Source: Bradyrhizobiaceae bacterium PARB1
GTDB lineage: Bacteria; Pseudomonadota; Alphaproteobacteria; Rhizobiales; Xanthobacteraceae
Reading direction: 5' to 3'
Assembly (NCBI GenBank): GCA_002256345.1
Contig: NKIY01000007.1
Location: 1 to 34,479 of the forward strand
DNA length: 34,479 bases
Under the pieces are notes generated by a model. The model was not told the origin of the DNA. It ran no database searches and was given only the letters and a program-made list of their open reading frames with translations. Positions 8,041-14,655 of the stretch are shown here, piece after piece. Position numbers and translations under genes: made by a program. Each line of letters opens with the position of its first letter. The stretch's first letter is position 1.

Positions 8041-8804
8041 CAGCTTGTCCCCTCTTTCGGTGAGCGATGTTCGATGATGGCGGCAAGCGGCGCGGCCAGC
8101 CCGCGCGTCGGCTTCGGGTCGGGCCGGCGGAAGGTGCCGGCGACCGCCTTGCGCGGTTTGAGCATGGCGAGCGTCTCCGCCTGACGCACGGCGGCCGCGA
8201 CGGGATCAACGACGGGCACCGGAATACGGTCGCGCACTTTCGCCGCGAGCCCGGCAAGCGGCGCGCCGGACAGGATGACGACATCGGCGCCGTCCTGTTC
8301 GACCGCCTGGTTGGCGAGCGCGACCAGCAGCTCTTCCTTCTCGGCCTGCACTTCCGAGATCGAGCGGAAGCTGCCGTCGAGCGCGCGGATGCCGGCACAG
8401 CGTCCGGCGAGCCCGTGCATGGCGACGCATTCCTCGTACCAGGGCGCCAGTGCGCCGGCGAAGGTCACGATCGCAAACCGCCGGCCGAGCATGCAGGCGG
8501 TCAGCATTGCGGCCTCGGCCAATCCGACGACCGGAAACGCGAACAACTCGCGCGCGCCGAACAGGCCGGGATCGCCGAACGCGGCGATCACGGCGGCATC
8601 GAAGCCGGGACCGGCCTCGGCCAGCATTTCCAGCGCGATCGCGCCGCCGATCTGCGCCTCGGCGCGGGTCGCGATATAGGGCACGCCGCGCGCGGCGGTC
8701 ATCGGCACCAGCTCAGTGCCGTCCGACGCCACCCCGCTGCCGGCGGCATGCAGCAGATCGGTCACATCCGCCGTCGTGTTGGGATTGAGCAGCAGGATCT
8801 TCAT
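8040..8804 (-). CDS. Hydantoin/Asp-Glu racemase superfamily protein lacking both catalytic Cys
   Basis: The 254-aa protein has the HyuA/Dcg1 fold signatures: NPNTT near the N-terminus (KILLLNPNTTADVTDLL), FGDPGLFGARELF, VVGLAEAAM and FAIVTFAG. In hydantoin and allantoin racemases two Cys residues flank the active site, one before FGDPG/DDPG and one in a VLGCAGMA-like motif. Here they read IAAFGDPG and ILSGAPLAGL, so both Cys are absent (Ala and Gly). Two-base racemisation by the known mechanism is therefore unlikely. The gene is coupled to its neighbours (overlaps of 4 bases with gntR and 1 base with the hydantoinase), so it is probably functional with an altered reaction or a binding role. 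The family call is firm; the activity is open. Confidence 0.88.
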   Translation of the reverse strand: MKILLLNPNTTADVTDLLHAAGSGVASDGTELVPMTAARGVPYIATRAEAQIGGAIALEMLAEAGPGFDAAVIAAFGDPGLFGARELFAFPVVGLAEAAMLTACMLGRRFAIVTFAGALAPWYEECVAMHGLAGRCAGIRALDGSFRSISEVQAEKEELLVALANQAVEQDGADVVILSGAPLAGLAAKVRDRIPVPVVDPVAAAVRQAETLAMLKPRKAVAGTFRRPDPKPTRGLAAPLAAIIEHRSPKEGTS

Positions 8805-9622
8805 GGCGCAACTTTCTTCGTCTTGCGGCTGCGCGGCGTGGCGGAAAGGTGCGCGACTGCGGCGTCATCTGCTCTGCCATCCAGCGTCTCGGCGACGATC
8901 TCGCCGGTGCGGCGCACATGGTGGGCCAGGATCTGCCCGGCGCGGGCCGCATCGCGCGCCTTGAGTGCGGCCAGGATTTCCTGGTGCTCGCGCACCGATT
9001 CATCCCAGCGCCCGAGCACCGAGAGCGCGAAGAACCGCGCGCGCTCGGCCCGCGCCAGCAGCGCCTCGTGGGTCGCCTTCAGCACCGCGTTGCGGGCGAA
9101 GCCGACGATCGCCGAATGGATCTGCTGGTTGATTTGAAAATAGTCGCGCAGCTCGCCGCGGCCGTGATGCCACTCGATCTTGTCCTGCAGCGCTTCGAGC
9201 CGTTCGAAATCGGTCTCCTCCATCCGCAGCGCCGCGAGCTCGGCGGCGCAGCGCTCGATGCCGCTGACGGCCTCGAACAATTCGGTCAGCTCGGCGCGGC
9301 GGAACGGCGTGATCACGGCGCTGTGGTTGAGCCGGAGCTCGACCAGGCCCTCGTTCGCCAACTGCTTCAGCGCTTCGCGCAACGGGGTGCGCGAAATGCC
9401 GAGCGCGTCGGACAAATCAGCCTCGCCCAGCGATTGTCCCGGCGCCAGCTCGCCGCGCACGATCATGGCACGCAGCCGCGCCGCCGCCTGCTCGTGCAGT
9501 CCGACCCGCGGCACGCGCAGCCGCCGCCGTTGCAGCGTCGTCATCGCACGCTTCGGTTCCTTGCTGCGTCTGGTCGGCTTGGTCTTGGCTTTAGTCTTGG
9601 CTCTAGTCTTGGCTTCAGTCAC
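8801..9622 (-). CDS. GntR family transcriptional regulator, FadR/FCD type
   Basis: The 273-aa regulator has a winged helix-turn-helix at about residues 42-105 (LHEQAAARLRAMIVRGELAPG, LSDALGISRTPLREALKQL, ANEGLVEL). An all-helical FCD ligand-binding domain follows (residues 110-250), with the metal-binding pattern visible at INQQIHSAIV and SVREHQEILAAL. The first 26 residues are basic and repetitive (TEAK-TRAK-TKAK-TKP), encoded by 12-bp tandem repeats. An internal ATG at 9544 (MTTLQRRRLRVPR) is an alternative start. The gene sits inside the operon it presumably controls and overlaps both neighbours by 4 bases. Family members usually repress until the pathway substrate or a carboxylate intermediate binds. 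Confidence 0.93.
   Translation of the reverse strand: MTEAKTRAKTKAKTKPTRRSKEPKRAMTTLQRRRLRVPRVGLHEQAAARLRAMIVRGELAPGQSLGEADLSDALGISRTPLREALKQLANEGLVELRLNHSAVITPFRRAELTELFEAVSGIERCAAELAALRMEETDFERLEALQDKIEWHHGRGELRDYFQINQQIHSAIVGFARNAVLKATHEALLARAERARFFALSVLGRWDESVREHQEILAALKARDAARAGQILAHHVRRTGEIVAETLDGRADDAAVAHLSATPRSRKTKKVAP
9585..9620. repeat. Three tandem 12-bp units in the 5' end of gntR
   Basis: Three consecutive units (TTGGCTTTAGTC, TTGGCTCTAGTC, TTGGCTTCAGTC on the plus strand) differ by one or two bases. They encode the TxAK residue repeats at the N-terminus of the GntR protein. A degenerate fourth unit adjoins at about 9573-9584. Unit length is a multiple of three, so copy-number changes keep the frame. 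Confidence 0.85.
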
Positions 9623-10401
9623 CGCTCGCCTTCGTCGTCGTCATTATGTTCGGGGATAGCAGTCACTGCGCGCAGATCGGGATTGGTGAACAGGCTGCCC
9701 CAGCCGTGCACGCGTGACGGATCGCAGCCGGTCGCCGTGAGGCACGCCCACAGCGTCACCGCGATCGAATCCAGCACCGGCACGCCGAACCCGCGCTCCA
9801 GCCGTTCGGCGGCGCCGGCGCCGCGCATGTTGGTGCAGAGCACCACTGCCGCGTCGCAGCCGTCGCGCACCACCTCTTCGATCAGCGCCGCCACCTCGGC
9901 TTCGCTGACCTCGGCAAAGGAGAAATTGTCCTGCAGCGACAAATGGCGCTCGGCAAAGCAATTGAGCCCTTCCGAGTTCCAGTTGGCGATGATCTTGTCC
10001 TGCACATCCCGGCGATACGGCGTCACCAGCCCTATGCGTCCGGCACCGATCCGCCGCAGCAGGTCGCGATAGGCCAGCACCGTGGTGCAGGCCTTGATCC
10101 CTGTTGCCGCGGTGATCTGCTCGCACAGGCTTTCGTCGCGATCGAAGCCGAGCCAGCTTGCCGAGGTGCCGTTCCAGGCGATCACGTCGACCTTGGCATG
10201 CGCCAGCAATTCTGCTGCGCGCAAAATCTCGCTGGCGTCGAACTGGCGCAGCGCCTGCTCCGACAGCGCGATCTCCGTCACCTTGAAGCGCGAGAAATGC
10301 GCCGAGACGCCGTCGATCCCGGCCAGCATCGCGCAGGTGATCGGCTCGAGTGCGGTATTCGACGACGGCGTCAGCATGCCGAGCCGGACGGGACGTGTCA
10401 T
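9619..10401 (-). CDS. Arylmalonate decarboxylase / maleate isomerase-like enzyme
   Basis: The 260-aa member of the Asp/Glu racemase superfamily begins MTRPVRLGMLTPSSNTALEP, a typical maleate cis-trans isomerase and arylmalonate decarboxylase N-terminus. The first active-site motif is AWNGTSASWLG, with Gly-Thr-Ser where racemases and maleate isomerases carry a Cys. The second is VVLCTNMRG, with a single Cys. GLVTPYRRDV supplies a Tyr at the place of the decarboxylase oxyanion-hole Tyr. From memory, this Gly/Cys arrangement with GTS and Tyr matches Bordetella arylmalonate decarboxylase (Gly74, Thr75, Ser76, Tyr126, Cys188). The gene lies between the transporter and gntR and overlaps gntR by 4 bases. 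The substrate is probably a small dicarboxylate or substituted malonate; decarboxylation is inferred only. Confidence 0.85.
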   Translation of the reverse strand: MTRPVRLGMLTPSSNTALEPITCAMLAGIDGVSAHFSRFKVTEIALSEQALRQFDASEILRAAELLAHAKVDVIAWNGTSASWLGFDRDESLCEQITAATGIKACTTVLAYRDLLRRIGAGRIGLVTPYRRDVQDKIIANWNSEGLNCFAERHLSLQDNFSFAEVSEAEVAALIEEVVRDGCDAAVVLCTNMRGAGAAERLERGFGVPVLDSIAVTLWACLTATGCDPSRVHGWGSLFTNPDLRAVTAIPEHNDDDEGER

Positions 10402-10456
10402 TCGCGAGGCCTCATCAACCGGCCGAACCCCTCACGGGCTCGGCCGCGCTTCGATT

Positions 10457-11761
10457 CTAGACCGGGAGCTTGCGGCTGTAATCGATCAGGGTCGAGCAGA
10501 TCAACAGCGCAATGCCCGCGGCGGCGAAATACATCAGGGCCAGGAAGTACGAACCAGTGGCCTGCACGATGAAGCCGACGATCAGCGGCGTCGTGATGCC
10601 GGCGATGTTGCCGCCGAGATTCATGCAGCCGCCGAGGAAGCCGGACTTGCCGCGGCCCGCGAGCGCCGAGGGGATCGCCCAGTACATGCCGCACCAGCGC
10701 AGGAAGAACAGCGTCGTCGACAGCAGCACCACCACCGCAACCGCATTGGTGACGTAGGCGACGAGGAAGATCGACACCGTCGCCATGATCGCCGCGATGC
10801 CGAACAGGGTGCGGAACACGGTGTTGGGCGCCCCGCCCCGTTCCCGCCAGGTATCGCCGATCCAGCCGCCGACCAGTTCGCCGACGAAACCCGCGAAGAA
10901 GATGATGAACGAGGCACCGCCGAGCGCCTTGATGTCGAAGCCGTGCACCTTGAACAGATAGGTCGGCATCCAGGTCAACAGCCCGTAGAAGGTGGTGTTG
11001 AAGAACATCCAGCCGAGGCACATGCACCACACCGAGCGGAAGCGGAAATAGGCCATCCAGCTCGCGCCGGACGGCGGCGGCGTCGCGGCGTCCTCGATCG
11101 CATGGGCTTCCTCGAGATAGCGCGCCTCGGCTTCATTGACCGAGGGATGCTCGCGCGGCACGTTGCGGATGTAGTACCAGGCCCACAGCCCGCACAGCAT
11201 GGTGCCGATGCCGGCGACGACGAAGGCGACACGCCAGGAGCTGAACGCCGCCATCAGCCAGGCGATCACGATCGAGCCGAGCGCAGCGCCAAGCGGAGCG
11301 CCGCCGTCGAGCAAGGTCGCGCCGCGGCCGCGTTCGGTCTGCGTCATCCAGATCGCGTTGAGCTTGCCGCCCGCCGGATAGATCGGCGCTTCCGACGCGC
11401 CGAGCCCGAGCCGGGTCATGAGCAGCAGCATCCAGCTGGTGGACAGCGCCGCCAGCGCCTGGAAGAAGCCCCAGAACAATGTCGCAAGGGCGATCACGAT
11501 GCGCGGCTTGAAGCGGTCGGCGAGCATGCCGCCCGGCACCTGCATCAGCGCGTAGGTCCAGAAGAACGAGCTCAGGATCAGCCCCTGCATCGCCGGGTCG
11601 ATGTCGAACTCCTTGGCGATGACCGGCATCGCGACCGACAGCGAGGCGCGATCGATATAGTTGATCGAGATCAGGAACAGCATCAGCAGGAAGATCTTCC
11701 AGCGCACGCCACTCGGCTTCGCCGTATCTGCCATTGCGATGGTGGACACCTGATCGCTCAT
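10457..11761 (-). CDS. MFS transporter, anion:cation symporter type
   Basis: The 434-aa inner-membrane protein has twelve predicted helices. Helix 1 with its exit loop reads LMLFLISINYIDRASLSVAMPVI, the hallmark of the anion:cation symporter (ACS) group that takes up sugar acids, phthalate and other organic anions. ADRFKPRIV is the loop 2-3 motif, and GLGASEAPIYPAGGKLNAIW is the ACS helix-4 region. ATG 11761 has a good ribosome binding site (AGAGGAG, 6-8 bases upstream). It is the promoter-proximal gene of the operon, so it probably imports the substrate handled by the hydantoinase and decarboxylase-like enzymes. The substrate is probably anionic, or becomes so on ring opening; no more can be said from sequence. 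Confidence 0.93.
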   Translation of the reverse strand: MSDQVSTIAMADTAKPSGVRWKIFLLMLFLISINYIDRASLSVAMPVIAKEFDIDPAMQGLILSSFFWTYALMQVPGGMLADRFKPRIVIALATLFWGFFQALAALSTSWMLLLMTRLGLGASEAPIYPAGGKLNAIWMTQTERGRGATLLDGGAPLGAALGSIVIAWLMAAFSSWRVAFVVAGIGTMLCGLWAWYYIRNVPREHPSVNEAEARYLEEAHAIEDAATPPPSGASWMAYFRFRSVWCMCLGWMFFNTTFYGLLTWMPTYLFKVHGFDIKALGGASFIIFFAGFVGELVGGWIGDTWRERGGAPNTVFRTLFGIAAIMATVSIFLVAYVTNAVAVVVLLSTTLFFLRWCGMYWAIPSALAGRGKSGFLGGCMNLGGNIAGITTPLIVGFIVQATGSYFLALMYFAAAGIALLICSTLIDYSRKLPV

Positions 11762-11884
11762 TGCTCGCTCCTCTGCCGGCAGATTTGTTTTTTGCCCCTG
11801 GCGTGCCCCTCGTCATCGAAGGTCATCGGCCTCTCCTGCCCCGCGGGAAGTCTGCTTCAAGGAGGTCGAGGCGACAAGCACATT

Positions 11885-11901
11885 TTGTATTCTGCATGCA
11901 A
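11885..11901. promoter_or_regulatory. Candidate GntR operator upstream of the catabolic operon
   Basis: An interrupted dyad TTGTAT-TCTGC-ATGCAA has arms that read TTGTAT and TTGCAT on the two strands. The size and the TTGyAT half-site resemble operators of FCD-type GntR regulators. It lies in an AT-rich island just downstream of a possible -10 box and about 124 bases before the transporter start. That is a reasonable place for repression by the GntR protein encoded in the operon. No binding data; inference. Confidence 0.45.
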
Positions 11902-11918
11902 TCTTTATCAATATACTG

Positions 11919-11924
11919 ATTATA
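11919..11924 (-). promoter_or_regulatory. Candidate -10 box of the catabolic operon
   Basis: TATAAT on the minus strand lies within the most AT-rich stretch of the window (about 11885-11955). No good -35 hexamer is found at 16-18 bases; the closest T-rich sequences (TGTATT) are weak. Transcription from here would start near 11912 and run through the proposed operator into the transporter gene. Confidence 0.3.
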
Positions 11925-11967
11925 TTAAATTTTTTACAGAAAATACATCACAATTGGTCAGCGTCTG

Positions 11968-12144
11968 ATGACGGATTGGGCGTCAGATCAGCCAATCGGC
12001 CGGCGATTTCGGGGAATTGGCTCCGAGCGCACCATCAAGACCCGGGCACGGCGTGGCCGCCACGGCGGTCGCGGCCGCTCCCCGATCATCAAGGCGTTCA
12101 TCGATACGGTTCGGCGGATGAAGGAGAGCGGCCGCAGCAAGTGA
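11968..12144 (+). CDS. Possible small basic protein (58 aa)
   Basis: ATG 11968 opens a 58-codon frame: MTDWASDQPIGRRFRGIGS, a strongly basic middle (TRARRGRHGGRGR), then RSPIIKAFIDTVRRMKESGR. The last part resembles the C-terminal helix of LysR-type regulators (SP.vkAFID..R), so this could be a leftover of a larger gene. I see no ribosome binding site; the upstream bases are AT-rich promoter sequence of the divergent operon. Basic low-complexity sequence is common in noise frames of GC-rich DNA, hence low confidence. Confidence 0.3.
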   Translation: MTDWASDQPIGRRFRGIGSERTIKTRARRGRHGGRGRSPIIKAFIDTVRRMKESGRSK

Positions 12145-12161
12145 GAGCGCGCCATCGCAGG

Positions 12162-12371
12162 CTATGGGTGCTCGTCAAAGCGGGCCAATGCGGCCTCGAT
12201 GAGTTCGATCTCCTCGCGGAGCGTGTCATTCACGACCGTCGGCCTGAAACCCGGGACACTGTGAGCTTGAACACCTTCCAACAGTCGTTGGCGATGCTCC
12301 CTGAGTTCTTCCAGCGCTTGACGATTCCTGAGCGACACATAGCCGGCAATGATCTGCTCGATGGCATTCAT
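12162..12371 (-). CDS. Small helical hypothetical protein (69 aa)
   Basis: The frame from ATG 12371 reads MNAIEQIIAGYVSLRNRQAL, a long charged helix (EELREHRQRLLEGVQ), then VNDTLREEIELIEAALARFD. The sequence is amphipathic and mostly helical, with a heptad-like Leu/Ile pattern. The frame can be extended upstream to a TTG at 12428, but the added residues look less protein-like, so ATG 12371 was chosen. No ribosome binding site is obvious for either start. I do not recognise a family. It is an isolated gene in a sparse region next to a palindromic repeat. Confidence 0.6.
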   Translation of the reverse strand: MNAIEQIIAGYVSLRNRQALEELREHRQRLLEGVQAHSVPGFRPTVVNDTLREEIELIEAALARFDEHP

Positions 12372-12735
12372 AGGAAATCCACGGGTTAAAAAAATATCTT
12401 GCTGCAATGCTTCGATTAGAACGGTCAAACCGCGTTGCTGGCAAGCCCCATGATGCTGCGCCGGAAGCGTTCACGCCGCAGCGGATCAGAACATGCGCGA
12501 GCGATGACGCCGTGTGTTTGACATCTTGAAGCGAGAACCATCTCATCGTCGTCCTGGCGAAAGCCAGGACCCATTACCCCAAATTTCAGTTGTTGCGCGT
12601 CGCTGGGGACCGCTGTCCCGTTCCGACCAAACGCGGTGGTTATGGGCTCCTGGCTTTCGCCAGGACGACGGCGGTGGATGCGGCGCGTAAGCGCGATCTG
12701 GCGGCTGCCGGTGGCGGCGAAGAACGTCTACCCGC
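12372..12735. other. Gene-poor stretch between two minus-strand genes
   Basis: No convincing coding frame is seen on either strand here. The left half (12372-12546) is unremarkable, mixed-composition DNA with a short A/T run after 12386. The right half holds the palindromic repeat listed separately. Frames crossing the region are Arg/Ala-rich and judged to be noise. Confidence 0.6.
12547..12670. repeat. Imperfect 124-bp palindromic extragenic repeat
   Basis: The outer arms are CGTCGTCCTGGCGAAAGCC and its reverse complement, extended by AGGACCCAT / ATGGGCTCCT. Each arm is itself a hairpin: CCTGGC-GAAA-GCCAGG on the plus strand at the left, and the same sequence on the minus strand at the right. 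A central part (about 12575-12640) separates the arms. The 'CGTCCTGGCGAAAGCCAGGA' type of sequence is one I recall as widely dispersed in Bradyrhizobium intergenic regions, so this is probably one copy of a genome-wide family. Confidence 0.8.
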
Positions 12736-13056
12736 TCAAGCGGCCGTCGGCGCGCTCGACAGCGCGGCGAACACGGTTTCCGGCGAGTGCGCGATCACGG
12801 CGAGCAGCGCGCGGGCGGGTCCCCGCGGGGCGCGCTTGCCCTGCTCCCAATTGCGGATGGTCTCCACTGGCACGCCGAGCTTGGCGGCGAATTCGAGCTG
12901 GGTGAGCCGGGCGCGGCGGCGCAGATCGCGCACCGCCGGTTGCGCGGCTGCGGGCAGCATCGCCGCCTCGGCCGGATGTGCGGTCGCAAGCGGGATTTCC
13001 TGCCCGTCGCGCAATTCGACGATCCGTCCGTCCGCCTTGAGCCGCAACCGCTGCAT
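12736..13056 (-). CDS. XRE-family helix-turn-helix regulator
   Basis: The 106-aa protein has an N-terminal segment MQRLRLKADGRIVELRDGQEIPLA that looks like a small beta region. A C-terminal XRE-type helix-turn-helix follows (about residues 45-100): AVRDLRRRARLTQLEFAAKLG, VPVETIRNWEQGKRAPRGPA, RALLAVIAHSPETVF. The ETIRNWEQGKRxP motif is the recognition helix typical of HigA/NadS-like antitoxins and small repressors. A GTG start at 13134 would add 26 residues; ATG 13056 follows a G-rich stretch 9 bases upstream and gives the more natural N-terminus. No toxin gene is adjacent, so it is called a stand-alone regulator. The ending SSAPTAA is low complexity. Confidence 0.85.
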   Translation of the reverse strand: MQRLRLKADGRIVELRDGQEIPLATAHPAEAAMLPAAAQPAVRDLRRRARLTQLEFAAKLGVPVETIRNWEQGKRAPRGPARALLAVIAHSPETVFAALSSAPTAA

Positions 13057-13150
13057 GATGGCCCCCGTGATGGCCCCCTTGGAGATAGGAGCATCATCCG
13101 CCAACCCCGTTAAGGCGCGATTAACGATAAGCACGCCCCCAGGCGCCGGC

Positions 13151-14572
13151 TTATTTCAACCCGAACCACAGCGTCGCGATGCCGAGGAACGAGAAGAAGC
13201 CGACCACGTCGGTGACCGTCGTGACGAAGGTGCCGGAGGCAACCGCAGGGTCGGCGCGTACCCGTTCCAGCACCATCGGGATCAGGATGCCGCCGAGCGC
13301 GCCGGCGACCAGGTTGCAGATGATGGCAAGGCCGATCACGAGGCCAAGCCCCGGAATCTTGAACCAGGCCACTGCGGCGATGCCGGTGATGACGGCAAAG
13401 GCGATGCCATTGACGAGCCCGACCATGGTCTCGCGCAGCACCACGCGCATCGCGTTGTAGGAGCCGAGCTCGCGGGTGGCGAGCGCGCGCACCGCGACCG
13501 TCATGGTCTGGGTCGCGGCGTTGCCGCCCTGGCTAGCCACGATCGGCGCCAGCACCGCGAGCGCCACCATCTTCTCAAGCTGGCCCTCGAACAGGCCGAG
13601 CACCGACGAAGCCAGGAATGCGGTGGCGAGATTGACCAGGAGCCAGTTGAAGCGGCCGCGGGCGATGGTCCAGACCGTGTCGGACAGCTCTTCGGGATGG
13701 GTGACGCCGCCGAGCGCCTTGAGGTCCTGATCGGCCTCCTCCTCGATCACGTCGACGACGTCGTCGATCGTGATCACGCCGACCAGCCGGTCGACGGTGT
13801 CGACCACCGGAGCGGCAACCAGATTGTACTTGCCGAACATCCGCGCGACCTCTTCCTGGTCCTCCAACGCGGACACCCGGCGACGGTCCTCATCGATCAC
13901 GTCCGCGATCGGAACCGGACGACGCGTACGCAGCAGCACGTCGAGCGGCACCGCGCCCAGCAGGTGTTTGTCGGCGTCGACCACATAGATCTCGTAGAAT
14001 CGATCAGGCAGATCCGGTGTGTCGCGCATGTAGTCGATCGCCTGCCCGACCGTCCGATCCGGCGGCACCGCGATGAATTCCGTCTGCATCCGCCGGCCGG
14101 CGGAATTCTCCGGATACAGCAGGCTGCGCTCGATGTCCTCGCGCTCGGCCGCCGGCAGCTTCTCCAGGATCTCTTCCTGATCCGCTTCGTCGAGGCTTTC
14201 CAGCAGCTCGACGGCGTCGTCGGATTCGAGCTCGCGGACACCTTCGGCCACGGTCTCCGGCTCGAGTTCCTCGAGGATCTCCTCGCGGACCGTCTCGTCG
14301 ACCTCGTTGAGCGCCGAGAAGTCGAAATCCGTGCCCGTGATCTCGACCAGGGTGACGCGGTCGTCCGGCTCGAGTGCAGCGATCAGGTCGCCGAGATCGG
14401 CCTCATGCAGTTCCGCCACCACCTCGCACAGCAGCGGCCGGTCGGCGGCATGGATCGCCCGGGTGATCTCCTCGACGAATTCCGGGCGGAGCTGGCCCTC
14501 CTCGTCCCGCATCGGCATCCGGGCGAGCGGGTCGGCCGCGGCGGGTTCGGCAATGTCGATATTCTCGGCCAT
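13151..14572 (-). CDS. mgtE: Magnesium transporter MgtE
   Basis: The 473-aa protein has the complete MgtE layout. The acidic N-domain (about residues 35-150) has repeats such as LHEADLGDLIAALEPDDR and SDDAVELLESLDEADQEEIL. Two CBS domains follow (about 150-275; FIAVPPDRTVGQAIDYMR and LVGVITIDDVVDVIEEEADQD), then the connecting plug helix. Five membrane helices complete it, with the channel signature ASQGGNAATQTMTVAVRAL and the Mg2+-site segment near the C-terminus (VASGTFVTTVTDVVGFFSFL). It is a homodimeric inner-membrane Mg2+ channel gated by cytosolic Mg2+ binding between the N and CBS domains. It is monocistronic by spacing. I saw no Mg2+-sensing leader, although only about 80 bases separate it from the divergent deacetylase. 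Confidence 0.96.
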   Translation of the reverse strand: MAENIDIAEPAAADPLARMPMRDEEGQLRPEFVEEITRAIHAADRPLLCEVVAELHEADLGDLIAALEPDDRVTLVEITGTDFDFSALNEVDETVREEILEELEPETVAEGVRELESDDAVELLESLDEADQEEILEKLPAAEREDIERSLLYPENSAGRRMQTEFIAVPPDRTVGQAIDYMRDTPDLPDRFYEIYVVDADKHLLGAVPLDVLLRTRRPVPIADVIDEDRRRVSALEDQEEVARMFGKYNLVAAPVVDTVDRLVGVITIDDVVDVIEEEADQDLKALGGVTHPEELSDTVWTIARGRFNWLLVNLATAFLASSVLGLFEGQLEKMVALAVLAPIVASQGGNAATQTMTVAVRALATRELGSYNAMRVVLRETMVGLVNGIAFAVITGIAAVAWFKIPGLGLVIGLAIICNLVAGALGGILIPMVLERVRADPAVASGTFVTTVTDVVGFFSFLGIATLWFGLK

Positions 14573-14655
14573 GCCGTGTTTCGCCGGTTTGACAGGAGGA
14601 GAAAAACTGCTTGATTGATGCGGACCGGATTACCTAATCGGCGGGGGCCAGTGCA

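Noticed and set aside
6616-8184. Long plus-strand open frame antisense to the hydantoinase
   Set aside because: His/Arg/Asp-rich composition without motifs; it is the mirror of a well-supported gene in high-GC DNA.
10082-11968. 628-codon plus-strand frame antisense to the MFS transporter
   Set aside because: Arg/Asp/His-rich sequence with no domain; the minus-strand transporter is clear.
12590-14614. 674-codon plus-strand frame over mgtE and the XRE regulator
   Set aside because: It is antisense to two recognisable genes and has no protein-like pattern.
14573-14655. Mg2+-sensing leader before mgtE
   Set aside because: The divergent gap is only about 80 bases and shows no long structured leader.
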